From: Achromobacter marplatensis
Lineage (GTDB): Bacteria; Pseudomonadota; Gammaproteobacteria; Burkholderiales; Burkholderiaceae_B
NCBI RefSeq assembly: GCF_002209535.1
Contig: NZ_NJIG01000004.1
Coordinates: 434,001 to 498,000 of the forward strand
Direction: 5' to 3'
Length of the DNA: 64,000 nt
Positions 34,723 to 43,554 of this stretch are shown one piece after another (the stretch's first letter is position 1; every line of letters begins with the position of its first letter). The position numbers and the translations under genes were made by a program. The notes beneath the pieces were generated by a model. The model did not search any database, was not told the origin of the DNA, and worked only from the letters and a program-made list of their open reading frames with translations.

Positions 34723-35410
34723 TTGCGGATGCCTCCTCTTGTTGGCGCCTGAGCACCTCGAGCGCGGTGCGTTCCGCGTTCACGATATGGCTCTGTGCGG
34801 CCGCTTGGGCGCCTTGTGGATCCCGAGCATGGATGCGCTCGAAGATGTGATCGATTTCGGCCATGCTTTCCGGCAGCCGTTCGGGGCGCGCGAACGAGGT
34901 CGCACGCAGCAGGTTGATGCGCGACAGCAGGCCGGGCAGCATGTCCTTGATCAGATCGTTGTCACAGCCCGACAGCAGCACGTCGTAGAAATCGCGCTTG
35001 GCGGCCAGCAATGCCGATTTGTTGCTGCCCTTGGCCTGGCGGTGCAGTGCGTCCACGGCCTTGCGCAGGCGCTCGACGTCCGTGTCGCTGGCCAGCCTTG
35101 CGAATTCATGCGCGGCAAAGCCTTCCAGCAGGGCCCGCAGGGAATAAAGGTCGCGGGCGGCCTTCTCGGTGATGCGCACCACCGTCGGGCCGCGGTGCGG
35201 CTCGATGGAGATCAGGCGTTCGGCCTCCAGCGTGCGCAGCGCTTCGCGCAGCGTGCTGCGGCTGATGTTCAGCTGTTCGCACAGTTCGGCTTCGCGCAGG
35301 CGTTCGCCGCCCTTGATGCGCCCGTCCATGATGGACGTGCGCAGGAATTCCTCGACGCGGGTGCGCAAGGTGGTCGGTTTTTCGAATACTGCGCCGGTGG
35401 GGGTGGGCAT
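34667..35410 (-). CDS. GntR-family regulator (FCD subfamily) of the liv locus
   Basis: 247 residues from ATG 35410, with a GAGAGAC-type site upstream. Winged helix-turn-helix at about 15-80: LRTRVEEFLRTSIMDGRIKGGERL, ELCEQLNISRSTLREALRTLEAERL; then an all-helical FCD ligand domain (LYSLRALLEGFAAHEFARLA, AKRDFYDVLLSGCDN). It lies 117 bases after livF and may have its own promoter. Likely target: the GACAA repeat region at 40146-40202 between the divergent liv and CMD operons. FCD regulators usually respond to small carboxylates. Confidence 0.87.
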   Translation of the reverse strand: MPTPTGAVFEKPTTLRTRVEEFLRTSIMDGRIKGGERLREAELCEQLNISRSTLREALRTLEAERLISIEPHRGPTVVRITEKAARDLYSLRALLEGFAAHEFARLASDTDVERLRKAVDALHRQAKGSNKSALLAAKRDFYDVLLSGCDNDLIKDMLPGLLSRINLLRATSFARPERLPESMAEIDHIFERIHARDPQGAQAAAQSHIVNAERTALEVLRRQQEEASASEGDRPGTEGRGGPGAAG

Positions 35411-35527
35411 GGCTGTCTCTCGTTTAGCGTAACGGCGGGCGCGAGCGGCAGCGGGGGCTTTTGGCCCGGCTGCGGCGAACCGCCGGTTCAACGTAAAGAC
35501 GCAATATATCCCGCCGGCAGGCCATGG

Positions 35528-36241
35528 CTATAGCCCGAGGTAGGCCGCGCGGACGCGGCTGTCTTCCAGCAGCGCGTTGCTCGGGCCGGACAGCACCATC
35601 GTGCCGGATTGCAGCACGTAGGCGTGTTCGGCCACCGACAGGGCCAGCCGGGTGTTCTGCTCCACCAACAGGATGGTCAGGCCGCTGCGGTGGATATCGA
35701 TCATGGCCTGGTGCATTTCCTCGACGATCTTGGGCGCCAGGCCGTGGCTGGGCTCGTCCAGCAGCAGCAGGCGGGGTTCAAGCATCAGCGCCCGGCCGAA
35801 GGCCACCATCTGCTGTTCGCCGCCGGACAGCGTGCCGGCCTGCTGCCGGCGCCGTTCGCGCAGGCGGGGAAACAGGGCGTAGACGCGGTCGCAGCTGCGT
35901 TTGAGGCCGGCCGCGTCCTGGCGACGGGTATAGCCGCCCAGGTACAGGTTTTCCTCCACCGTCATTTCCGGGAAGACGTGGCGGCCTTCAGGGACGTGGG
36001 CGATGCCCAGTTCCGGGATGCGGTGCGGGGGCAGGCGCAGGATCTCCCGGCCGTCGAAGGCGATGCTGCCGCTAACCTTGTCCAGCAACCCCGAGATGCA
36101 GCGCAACAGCGTGCTTTTGCCCGCGGTGTTGGCGCCGACGACGGCGATGAAGCCGCCTTCGGGGACGTCCAGCGAGACCTCGTGCAGCACCGGGCTGCGG
36201 TCGTAGGAGGCGGTCAGCCCCTGGATCTGCAGCAGGCTCAT
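35528..36241 (-). CDS. livF: Liv-type ABC transporter ATP-binding protein LivF
   Basis: 237 residues from ATG 36241, overlapping the LivG stop (ATGA). Walker A is GANTAGKST (usually GANGAGKTT), Q-loop and PEGRHVFPEMTVEENLYLGG as in LivF, signature LSGGEQQMVAFGRAL, Walker B LLLLDEPSHGLAP. It powers import through LivH/LivM. Hydrophobic amino acid or aromatic/aliphatic carboxylate transport is the usual role; the gene context points to a carboxylate. Confidence 0.9.
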   Translation of the reverse strand: MSLLQIQGLTASYDRSPVLHEVSLDVPEGGFIAVVGANTAGKSTLLRCISGLLDKVSGSIAFDGREILRLPPHRIPELGIAHVPEGRHVFPEMTVEENLYLGGYTRRQDAAGLKRSCDRVYALFPRLRERRRQQAGTLSGGEQQMVAFGRALMLEPRLLLLDEPSHGLAPKIVEEMHQAMIDIHRSGLTILLVEQNTRLALSVAEHAYVLQSGTMVLSGPSNALLEDSRVRAAYLGL

Positions 36242-36978
36242 GCGGCCACCTCCACCTGTTCCATGGATTTGCCCAGGTAGACCTCGATCACCGTCGGGTC
36301 GGCCGCGATGTCGGCGGGGCTGCCTTCGGCGATCTTCTGGCCGAAGGACAGCACCAAAATGCGGTTGCACAGCCGCATGATGGCGCGCATGTGGTGCTCT
36401 ACCACGATGAAAGTGATACCGGATTCGTCGCGCAGCGTACGGATCAGGTCCAGCAGCGCGTCCATCTCGGATTCGTTCAGCGCCGCCATCACCTCGTCCA
36501 GCAGGAAGACCTTGGGATCGGTGCACAGCGCGCGGGCCAGTTCCACCCGGGCCTGCTCGGGAAAGGACAGTTCGCCGGCCGGCTTGGCGGCGATGGAGGA
36601 CAGGCCGACACGGTCCAGGTTGTCTCGGGCGACCTGACGCGCGCGCGGCACGTCGTGGCGCAGCAGGCCGCCCACCAGCACGTTGTCCAGCACGGTCATT
36701 TCGGGAAACAGCGCCACGTTCTGGAATGTCTTGGTCATGCCGCGGGCGGCGATCTGATGGGGGCGCAGGCCGCTGACGTCCTCGCCTTCCAGTTCGATGC
36801 GGCCGCCCTGGCTGGCGTACAGGCCCACCAGCAAGTTGAACAGCGTGGTCTTGCCGGCGCCGTTGGGCCCGATCAAGCCCAGGATGTCGCCCCGGGCCAC
36901 GGTGAACGACACATCGTCCACCGCTTTCAGGCCGCCGAAGCGCCGCTGGATGTTCGACACCTTCAGGATGTCAGGCAT
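36238..36978 (-). CDS. livG: Liv-type ABC transporter ATP-binding protein LivG
   Basis: 246 residues, overlapping the LivM stop by eight bases. Walker A GPNGAGKTT near residue 40, GMTKTFQNVALFPEMTVLDNVLVG typical of LivG, a modified signature LSFPEQARVELARAL and Walker B FLLDEVMAALNE, where Val replaces the usual Pro. It forms the ATPase pair with LivF. Confidence 0.9.
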   Translation of the reverse strand: MPDILKVSNIQRRFGGLKAVDDVSFTVARGDILGLIGPNGAGKTTLFNLLVGLYASQGGRIELEGEDVSGLRPHQIAARGMTKTFQNVALFPEMTVLDNVLVGGLLRHDVPRARQVARDNLDRVGLSSIAAKPAGELSFPEQARVELARALCTDPKVFLLDEVMAALNESEMDALLDLIRTLRDESGITFIVVEHHMRAIMRLCNRILVLSFGQKIAEGSPADIAADPTVIEVYLGKSMEQVEVAA

Positions 36979-37945
36979 GCTGGCCCCGCGTCAGGTTACA
37001 GAGCCGCGCCCACAGCGCCGACAGGCCGCGCGGCTCGATCAGGATGATGGCGATCAGGATGAGTCCGAACGCCAGCTGCGACACGCCTGCGGTGTGCCCG
37101 GACAGCCAGTCGTTGAACACTTCTTCCAGCGGGATGATGACCAGCGCGCCGACCAACGGGCCCGCGACGGTGCCGACGCCGCCGATGATGCAGATCAGCG
37201 CCACGCGCACCGAGATGCCCACCAGCGAGAACACGGTGTCCGGGTCGAAGAAGTAGATGAACTGCGCGTACAGTGTGCCGCAGGCGCCCATCAGCGCGGC
37301 CGAGATCACGGCGGCCAGGATGCGCGTTTGCGCCGTGTTCACGCCGATGACTTCGGCAGCCTGCGGGTTGGCCTTCACGGCGCGCAGCCGGTAGCCCAGG
37401 CGCGAATGGCTGATCAGCGCGAAGACGATCGACGTGACCAGCGCGGCGCCCAGCATCAGGTAGTAGTACGGGATGCTGGACTTGAACTGCATCTGCGCCA
37501 CGCCTTCCGAGAACGGGATGGACAGGCCGACCGGCCCGCCCGTCACCGATGCCCAGGTGTTGGCGATGGCGCGCAGCACTTCGCCGAACGCCAGCGTGGC
37601 CAGCGCGAAGTAGTGGCCGCGCAGCCGCATGGTGGGCAGGCTGAGCAGCGCGCCCGCCACGGCCGCCACCGCCATCGCGGCGACGATGCCCAGCCAGGGC
37701 GAAATGCCGTAGCGCATCAGCAGCAGGGTCGAGGTGTAGGCGCCCAGGCCGAAGAAGGCCGCGTGCCCCAGCGATATCTGGTTGGCCAGCCCGCCTACGA
37801 TGTTCCAGGATTGGCCCATCGCGGCGAACAGCAGCACCAGCGTCAGGACGCGGATGCCGTAGCCCTGGTCTTCCATCAGCCAGGGGGCGGCCAGCGCAAT
37901 GGCGAAAAGCGCGGCCCATGGCAGGGATTGTCGAGTCATGGTCAT
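36971..37945 (-). CDS. livM: Liv-type ABC transporter permease LivM
   Basis: 324 residues from ATG 37945, sharing one base with the LivH stop (TAATG); ATG 37939 is an alternative. About eight membrane segments with the LivM core: NIVGGLANQISLGHAAFFGLGAY near residue 50, LRGHYFALATLAFGEVLR near 110 and IIGGVGTVAGPLVGALVI near 265. Confidence 0.9.
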   Translation of the reverse strand: MTMTRQSLPWAALFAIALAAPWLMEDQGYGIRVLTLVLLFAAMGQSWNIVGGLANQISLGHAAFFGLGAYTSTLLLMRYGISPWLGIVAAMAVAAVAGALLSLPTMRLRGHYFALATLAFGEVLRAIANTWASVTGGPVGLSIPFSEGVAQMQFKSSIPYYYLMLGAALVTSIVFALISHSRLGYRLRAVKANPQAAEVIGVNTAQTRILAAVISAALMGACGTLYAQFIYFFDPDTVFSLVGISVRVALICIIGGVGTVAGPLVGALVIIPLEEVFNDWLSGHTAGVSQLAFGLILIAIILIEPRGLSALWARLCNLTRGQHA

Positions 37946-38805
37946 TACGCAGCCCTTTTCAAGAGACCTTCCGGGCGCACGGCCAGGACAAGGATGAAGA
38001 TGGCGAACAGCACCAGGTTCTGCAGCTGCATGGGCAGCACCAGCGACGACAGCGACTGGATCACGCCGACCGCCACCCCGCCCACCACCGCGCCCATCAC
38101 GCTGCCCAGCCCGCCCAGCACCACCGCCGTGAACATCAGCACGCTGAACTGCGCGCCGACGGTGGTGGAGGCCGTCAGGTAGGGCAGGATGATGCCGCCG
38201 CCCAAGGCGGTTAGCCCGACGCCCAGCCCGAAGGCCAGCTGGTGCACGCGGTGGGTGGAAATGCCCGAAAGCCGGGCGGCCATCGGGTCCTGGGCGGTGG
38301 CGCGCACCGCCATGCCCCACCAGGTTTTCTTCAGCACCCACCACAACGTCAGTCCGGCGACAGACGCCACCGTGAAGGCCAGCAGATAAGGCGCGCTCAG
38401 GAGGATCGGGCCGATCGACAGCGCCGTCATCTGATAGGGCGTCTGCACCGAGCGGAACTCGGATCCGAACAGGATCAGGGCCAGGTTCTCCATCACGATG
38501 AGCAGGCCCACCGTCAGGAAGATCTGCGCCACCGCCGGGGCCTTCAGCACCCGGTTGATCAGGAACTTCTGCGTCAGCACGCCCAGTACGAAGGCCACCG
38601 CGAACGACAGTAGCGACCCCAAGAGCGGGTCCAGCCCCAGCAGCTTCCAGGCGAAGTACGCGACGAACATGCCCACCATCAGGAACTCGGCCTGGGCGAA
38701 GTTGACGATGGAAACCACCCCGAAGACGAGCGTCAGCCCGATCGAGATGACCGCGTACACGCCGCCCAGCAGAATGCCGTCTACCAGCGCCTGCAAGAAT
38801 TGCAT
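37945..38805 (-). CDS. livH: Liv-type ABC transporter permease LivH
   Basis: 286 residues with the LivH opening FLQALVDGILLGGVYAVISIGLTLVFGV, then VNFAQAEFLMVGMFVAY and VVLGGLGSVMGAVVGGVAVG near residue 230. It pairs with LivM. It lies 27 bases after the binding-protein gene and is cotranscribed with it. Confidence 0.9.
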   Translation of the reverse strand: MQFLQALVDGILLGGVYAVISIGLTLVFGVVSIVNFAQAEFLMVGMFVAYFAWKLLGLDPLLGSLLSFAVAFVLGVLTQKFLINRVLKAPAVAQIFLTVGLLIVMENLALILFGSEFRSVQTPYQMTALSIGPILLSAPYLLAFTVASVAGLTLWWVLKKTWWGMAVRATAQDPMAARLSGISTHRVHQLAFGLGVGLTALGGGIILPYLTASTTVGAQFSVLMFTAVVLGGLGSVMGAVVGGVAVGVIQSLSSLVLPMQLQNLVLFAIFILVLAVRPEGLLKRAA

Positions 38806-38832
38806 GACAGTCCTCCGGTTCGCGCCGCGCGC

Positions 38833-40053
38833 TCAGCTGGCGGTGATGACGCGGCCCTTGGCCAGCGCCTGCGGCCACACCGACACCAACTCGTTGTTCT
38901 GCCACTGGACCATGACGGGTTGGGCCAGGGTGTTCAGACCGTTGGCGTCGAAATGCACGCCGCCGCCCGACATCACGCCGGCCCAGCCCTGGTCGTACTT
39001 CTGCGCGCGCAGCGCTTTCGATACGGCCTCGGGCTTGTCGGAGGCCGCCACCTCAAGGGCTTGGGCCAGCACGCCGGCGCATACGGCGTGTTCCAGGGCT
39101 TCGTGCGGCATGAAGGTGCCGAAGCGCTTGCGGTAACGCTCGGTGTATTCCGGCGCCTGGTCATAGTTGGCCGGGGCGATCGACAGCACGGCTTGCGAAT
39201 ACTGGCCCAGCGCCTTGGCGAAATCCGGGATCACGTAGCCCGCCGCGCCGCCCACGATCGGCACCGTCAGCCGTTGCTGGCGCATCACGCGGATGATCAG
39301 CAGGCTGTCGTTCAGGTAGGAAATCGGGAACACGATCTGGGCGTCGGACGCGCGCAGCTTGCTGATCAGCGGCGTGACGTCGGTGATGCCCAGCGGATAG
39401 GCCTCGTCCAGCACGACATGGGCGCCAGCGGCCTTGGCCGCGTTGCGCACGCCCACGGCTTGCGAGGTGCCGTAGGCCGTGTCTTCGTACAGCAGCGCTA
39501 TCTTCTTGATCTCGGAGGCGCCCGCGACGACGGACGCGGCATAGTCGTATTGGGCGCGGCCCAGCACCGAGCCTTTGGACACCACCTGGAAGATGTGCTT
39601 GAAGCCGCGCTCGGTCAGCACGTCCGAGAACGACATCGTCAGCAGCGGGATGCCGCGGCGTTCGGTCACTTCGGACACAGCCAGCGTCAGCGACGAGGCA
39701 TAGGCGCCGATCAGGGCCACGCAGCGGTTCTGCGTGATCAGGCGCTGGGCGACCGTGGCGGCGGTGGTGGGCTGCGAGGTGGCGTCCGCGATGATCAGCT
39801 TGAGCTTGGCGCCGCCCAGCGACTTGATGCCGCCGGCCGCGTTGACCTCGTCCGCGGCCAGTTCCAGCCCCTGCCGGGAATTGATGCCGAACTGTGCATT
39901 GGCGCCCGACAGCGGCAGGATCACGCCGACATTGATCTCGGCCGGAGCGGCCAGCGCGCGGGCGGGCAGGGTGGCCGCCAGCGCGGCCGCACCCAGTCCA
40001 GCGACAAATTCCCGGCGCCCGTGGCGCACGGCCTGTTTGGGGTTGCTTTTCAT
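38833..40053 (-). CDS. Liv-type ABC transporter substrate-binding protein
   Basis: 406 residues. The N-terminus carries arginines (RHGRREFVAGLGAAALAATLPARALA), suggesting Tat or Sec export, followed by INVGVILPLSGANAQFG, the type I periplasmic binding pattern. First gene of the minus-strand operon livK-H-M-G-F and cognate receptor of that transporter. The neighbouring lactonase-like, hydrolase and CMD genes suggest a carboxylate, lactone or aromatic-derived ligand instead of an amino acid. Confidence 0.88.
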   Translation of the reverse strand: MKSNPKQAVRHGRREFVAGLGAAALAATLPARALAAPAEINVGVILPLSGANAQFGINSRQGLELAADEVNAAGGIKSLGGAKLKLIIADATSQPTTAATVAQRLITQNRCVALIGAYASSLTLAVSEVTERRGIPLLTMSFSDVLTERGFKHIFQVVSKGSVLGRAQYDYAASVVAGASEIKKIALLYEDTAYGTSQAVGVRNAAKAAGAHVVLDEAYPLGITDVTPLISKLRASDAQIVFPISYLNDSLLIIRVMRQQRLTVPIVGGAAGYVIPDFAKALGQYSQAVLSIAPANYDQAPEYTERYRKRFGTFMPHEALEHAVCAGVLAQALEVAASDKPEAVSKALRAQKYDQGWAGVMSGGGVHFDANGLNTLAQPVMVQWQNNELVSVWPQALAKGRVITAS

Positions 40054-40145
40054 GCTTGTCTCCTGGCTTTTGTGGGTATGGGCGCACGGCAGCCAGCCCG
40101 GCGCGTTGCCGCATTATTGTGCGCATTTTTTAAGCAGTCAAGCAT

Positions 40146-40202
40146 ATTGTCCGACAATCTGACTATTGACGATCCGACAAAAATTGACTGACAATCAGAC
40201 AA
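40146..40202. promoter_or_regulatory. TTGTC/GACAA repeat region, putative GntR operators
   Basis: A perfect palindrome ATTGTC-c-GACAAT (40146-40158) is followed by three more GACAA half-sites in the same orientation (40176-40180, 40190-40194, 40198-40202) in AT-rich DNA. The region lies between the divergent liv operon (start 40053) and CMD operon (start 40260). FCD-type GntR proteins bind short palindromes of this kind, so the regulator at 34667-35410 is the likely ligand-responsive partner. Confidence 0.62.
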
Positions 40203-40259
40203 AATAAATCGAGCAGAAGCCCGATTCGACGCCCGTCACCCATCATCAACGAGGAACTC

Positions 40260-40673
40260 ATGGCAGACACCAAATCCGAAACCCAAGCCCTGTTCGACCA
40301 AGGCCTGAACCTGCGCCGCGAAGTGCTGGGCACTGAATACGTGGACGGTTCGCTGGCCCGCGCCAACGATTTCATGATGGCGTTCCAGCACATCACGACC
40401 GAATGGTGCTGGGGTTACACCTGGGGCCGCCCGGGCCTGGAGAAGAAGACGCGCAGCATGCTGAACCTGGCCATGCTGACCGCACTGAACCGCCCGGCCG
40501 AAATCAAGCTGCACGTCAAAGGCGCGCTGAACAACGGCGTGACGGTCGAAGAGATCAAGGAAATCCTGCTGCAAGCCACCGTGTATTGCGGCATTCCCGC
40601 CGGCCTGGACGCCTTCAAGGTGGCCAACCAGGTGCTGGAAGAAGAAGGCGCCTTCAAGGAGCAGCAAGCATGA
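40260..40673 (+). CDS. Carboxymuconolactone decarboxylase-family protein
   Basis: 137 residues from ATG 40260 with GAGGAA upstream. The CMD fold pattern is visible: DFMMAFQHITTEWCWGYTWGRPGLEKKTRSMLNLAMLTAL and EIKEILLQATVYCGIPAGLDAF. It has the size of true gamma-carboxymuconolactone decarboxylases and lacks the CxxC of AhpD-type peroxidases. It may decarboxylate a lactone or act on a related unsaturated acid. Cotranscribed with the next dehydrogenase gene, whose start overlaps its stop. Confidence 0.85.
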   Translation: MADTKSETQALFDQGLNLRREVLGTEYVDGSLARANDFMMAFQHITTEWCWGYTWGRPGLEKKTRSMLNLAMLTALNRPAEIKLHVKGALNNGVTVEEIKEILLQATVYCGIPAGLDAFKVANQVLEEEGAFKEQQA

Positions 40674-41584
40674 GCGCACCGCAAGAACGCGTGGGCTTGG
40701 TTGGCATCGGCAGCATGGGCTGGCCGATGGCGGCCCGCCTCGTGCAGGCGGGTTATGCCGTGACGGTGTTCGACGCCGTGCCGGGGCAGGCCGACAAATT
40801 CGCAAAGGAAGTGGGCGGCCAGGCCGCGGCCACCTGCGCCGCGTTGGCCGCGCAATCCGACATCGTCTTCACGATGCTGCCCACCAGCGCCATCGTGGAA
40901 CAGGTGCTGGGCGGCGAACAAGGCGTGCTGGCGGGCCTGCGCCCGGGCAGCGTCGTGGTGGAGATGAGCTCGGGCGTGCCGGCGCATACGCAGCGGCTGG
41001 CCCAGGCCGTGGCCGCCGCCGGCAGCCAGATGGTGGACGCGCCCGTGTCGGGCGGGGTGCCGCGTGCGCGCACGGGTGAACTGGCGATCATGTTCGGCGG
41101 CCCGGCCGCCACGCTGGAGCGCGTGCGCCCCGCGCTGTCCGCCATGGGCACGTCGATCACCGCCGTGGGCGACGTAGGCAGCGCCCACGCCATGAAGGCG
41201 CTGAACAACCTGGTGTCGGCAGGCGGCTTCCTCATCGGTGTCGAAGCCATGCTCATTGGCCAGCAGTTCGGCCTGGATCCCAACGTGATCGTGGACGTGC
41301 TGAACGCGTCGACGGGCATGAACAATTCCACGCAGAAGAAGTTCAAGCAGTTCGTGCTGTCCCGCGAGTTCAATTCCGGCTTCGGCCTGGACCTGATGGT
41401 CAAGGACCTTGGCATCGCGCTGGGCATCGCCACCGATACCGGCACGCCCACGCCGTTCGCGTCGCTATGCCGCGAATTGTGGGCCTCTGCGGGCAAGACC
41501 CTGGGCAAGGGACAGGACCATACCGCCGTTGCGCGCCTGTCCGAGCAGTTGGCCGGCGTGGAACTGGCCGCCAAAAAACGCTAG
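40670..41584 (+). CDS. 3-hydroxyisobutyrate dehydrogenase-family oxidoreductase
   Basis: 304 residues; ATG overlaps the CMD stop. Beta-hydroxyacid dehydrogenase motifs: VGLVGIGSMGWPMAARLVQAGY near residue 8, DAPVSGGVPRARTG near 120 and the catalytic lysine in AMKALNNLVSAGG near 175. It should oxidise a beta-hydroxy acid with NAD(P)+. Followed by a hairpin terminator at 41598, so the Bug gene downstream may be partly uncoupled. Confidence 0.88.
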   Translation: MSAPQERVGLVGIGSMGWPMAARLVQAGYAVTVFDAVPGQADKFAKEVGGQAAATCAALAAQSDIVFTMLPTSAIVEQVLGGEQGVLAGLRPGSVVVEMSSGVPAHTQRLAQAVAAAGSQMVDAPVSGGVPRARTGELAIMFGGPAATLERVRPALSAMGTSITAVGDVGSAHAMKALNNLVSAGGFLIGVEAMLIGQQFGLDPNVIVDVLNASTGMNNSTQKKFKQFVLSREFNSGFGLDLMVKDLGIALGIATDTGTPTPFASLCRELWASAGKTLGKGQDHTAVARLSEQLAGVELAAKKR

Positions 41585-41597
41585 GCGGCTTGCACAC

Positions 41598-41624
41598 GGC
41601 GCGGCAACGGCCGCGCCGCCTTTT
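41598..41624 (+). terminator. Intrinsic terminator or attenuator between dehydrogenase and Bug genes
   Basis: GGCGCGGC-aacg-GCCGCGCC forms a perfect eight-bp stem followed by GCCTTTT. It lies 14 bases after the dehydrogenase stop and 77 bases before the Bug start; partial read-through to the Bug gene is possible. Confidence 0.6.
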
Positions 41625-41700
41625 CAACCTGCATCACAAAAATCCGCCAGGACAAGGCGGAGGGCCGGCTGCTGCCGGCATAAACAGCGAGGAGCAAACC

Positions 41701-42678
41701 ATGAAGAAGACTTTTCTGGCGACCCTGGGCGCCGGCCTGATCGCGCTTGGCACCAACGCATCCGCGCAGGGCTATCCCACGCGCGCCATCTCGATGGTGG
41801 TGCCGTACGCCGCGGGTGGATCCACTGACGGCCTGGCCCGCATCGTGGCGCAGGCCATGGGCGAGAACCTGGGCCAGACCGTGGTGGTGGAAAACCTGGG
41901 CGGCGGCGGCACCATGATCGGCAACCAGCGTGTGACCCGCGCCGCGCCCGACGGCTACACCCTCACCTTCGGCAACATGGGCTCGCTGGCCATCGCGCCG
42001 TCGCTGTATCCCAAGAGCAAGTTCGACCCGCGCCGCGACATGAGCGCCGTCGGGCTGGTGGCGACCGTGCCGATGGTGCTGTCCGTCAGCAAGAAAAGCG
42101 GCATCACCACGCTGCCCGATTTCGTTGCGCGCCTGAAGAAGAACGGCGCCGACGTGAACTTCGGCAATGCGGGGTCCGGGTCCACTAGCCATATTGCCGC
42201 GGCGTATTTCATGCACGTGACCCACACGCAAGGGATGCAGATCCCGTACCGCGGCGCGGGCCCGGCCATCGCCGACCTGATGGCGGGCACGGTGGACGCG
42301 GTGATCGACCAGACGGTCACGATGATCCCCATCCACGAGGGCAAACGCGTCACGGCCCTGGCGGTGGCCTCGGCCTCCCGCCTGCCGCAGATCCCCGACG
42401 TGCCGACCTTCGCCGAGGCGGGCGTGCCGGACTTCAACATGAGCGTGTGGAACGGCATCGCCGCGCCCGCCGGTACGCCGCCTGCGGTGATCGCGCGGCT
42501 GGAACAGGCCTTGGCCGCGGCGCTGAAGAGCCCTGGCGTGCGCGAGTCGCTGGACAAGCTGGCGGCCCAGGCGCCGGCTGAGAAAGAGCAGGGGGCGGCC
42601 GCCTTCCAGGCGCTGATCGCCCGCGACGTGCCGAATTTCGCGGCCTTGATCAAGGACGCCGGCATCACGGTAAATTGA
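41701..42678 (+). CDS. Bug/TctC-family periplasmic receptor
   Basis: 325 residues from ATG 41701 with GCGAGGAG upstream. Signal peptide MKKTFLATLGAGLIALGTNASAQ, then YPTRAISMVVPYAAGGSTDGLAR, VENLGGGGTMIGNQRV and APDGYTLTFGN, the Bug hallmarks. An orphan receptor without adjacent TctAB. It lies between the CMD/dehydrogenase pair and the tetronate genes; terminators on both sides suggest it may have its own promoter, so its ligand could belong to either pathway. Confidence 0.9.
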   Translation: MKKTFLATLGAGLIALGTNASAQGYPTRAISMVVPYAAGGSTDGLARIVAQAMGENLGQTVVVENLGGGGTMIGNQRVTRAAPDGYTLTFGNMGSLAIAPSLYPKSKFDPRRDMSAVGLVATVPMVLSVSKKSGITTLPDFVARLKKNGADVNFGNAGSGSTSHIAAAYFMHVTHTQGMQIPYRGAGPAIADLMAGTVDAVIDQTVTMIPIHEGKRVTALAVASASRLPQIPDVPTFAEAGVPDFNMSVWNGIAAPAGTPPAVIARLEQALAAALKSPGVRESLDKLAAQAPAEKEQGAAAFQALIARDVPNFAALIKDAGITVN

Positions 42679-42730
42679 GCCTGTCTCGGCTTCGAGGCTG
42701 ACGGCGCGCGTGCTGGAGTGACGCACGATA

Positions 42731-42759
42731 GCCGGCGCAAGCGCGCCGGCAGCTTTTTT
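42731..42759 (+). terminator. Intrinsic terminator after the Bug gene
   Basis: GCCGGCGC-aagc-GCGCCGGC (42731-42750) is a strong perfect stem followed by AGCTTTTTT. It ends the CMD-dehydrogenase-Bug transcription unit before the tetronate operon. Confidence 0.85.
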
Positions 42760-42845
42760 CATCAGATACGGGTTTACCCGGTATCTGTTCAAAAGCCATA
42801 ATTTGTATGATGACCCGATAACTTCTATTCAAGAGACACGTCATC

Positions 42846-42923
42846 ATGCTGGTTGTGAAGTCGACTTCCCCGCGGGCCTTCCTGCGGTTCCGCCCCTGCT
42901 TGCCAGGGGTGTTCCATGACTGA
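42846..42923 (+). other. Possible 25-codon leader ORF overlapping the otnC start
   Basis: ATG 42846 opens a 25-codon frame ending at TGA 42921-42923, eight bases inside otnC, giving MLVVKSTSPRAFLRFRPCLP then GVFHD. It lacks a strong ribosome-binding site and could be chance, or a leader whose translation couples to otnC. Confidence 0.25.
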
Positions 42924-43554
42924 AGAATCCCGCGTCCGCGAAGAAATCTGCGTCGTCGGCGCCAGCCTCTACAACCGCGGCTACACCGTGGGCGCCGCCG
43001 GCAACATCAGCGCCCGGCTGGACGATGGCTGGCTGATCACGCCCACCGACGCCTGCCTGGGCCGGCTGGATCCCGCCGAACTGGCCAAGGTCGATCTGGA
43101 CGGCCAATGGGTCTCGGGCGCCAAGCCTTCCAAGACCCTGGTGCTGCACCAGGGCATCTACCGCGCCAGCCCCGAGTCGCGCGGCATCATCCACACGCAT
43201 TCCACGCATCTGGTCGCGCTGACGCTGGCCGGCGTCTGGCGGCCTGATGAAGTGCTGCCGCCCATCACGCCCTATCAGGTCATGAAGGTCGGCCGCATTC
43301 CGCTGATCGGCTATCGCCGGCCCGGCGACCCGCAAGCCGCCGCCGAGGTTGCCGCGGTGGCGGGGCAGGTGCGCGGCGCGCTGTTCGAGCGGCTGGGCCC
43401 GGTGGTGTGGGAACGCTCGGTTGCGCACGCGTCCTATGCGCTGGAAGAACTGGAAGAAACGGCCCGCCTGTGGCTGATGAGCGACCCCCGGCCCGCGCCG
43501 CTGGCCGCCGACGCCATTGAAGAGCTGCGCGCGACCTTCGGGGCGCGTTACTAG
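42916..43554 (+). CDS. otnC: 3-oxo-tetronate 4-phosphate decarboxylase (class II aldolase family)
   Basis: 212 residues from ATG 42916. Class II aldolase/adducin fold: YTVGAAGNISARL near residue 25, LHQGIYRASPESRGIIHTHSTH near 75-95 with the zinc-binding HxH, and a C-terminal helix ending in EELEETARLWL. In the tetronate pathway this family decarboxylates 3-oxo-tetronate 4-phosphate to dihydroxyacetone phosphate. The assignment rests on the presence of otnI, denD, ltnD and otnK in the same operon; alone, the sequence would only say class II aldolase. Confidence 0.88.
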   Translation: MTEESRVREEICVVGASLYNRGYTVGAAGNISARLDDGWLITPTDACLGRLDPAELAKVDLDGQWVSGAKPSKTLVLHQGIYRASPESRGIIHTHSTHLVALTLAGVWRPDEVLPPITPYQVMKVGRIPLIGYRRPGDPQAAAEVAAVAGQVRGALFERLGPVVWERSVAHASYALEELEETARLWLMSDPRPAPLAADAIEELRATFGARY

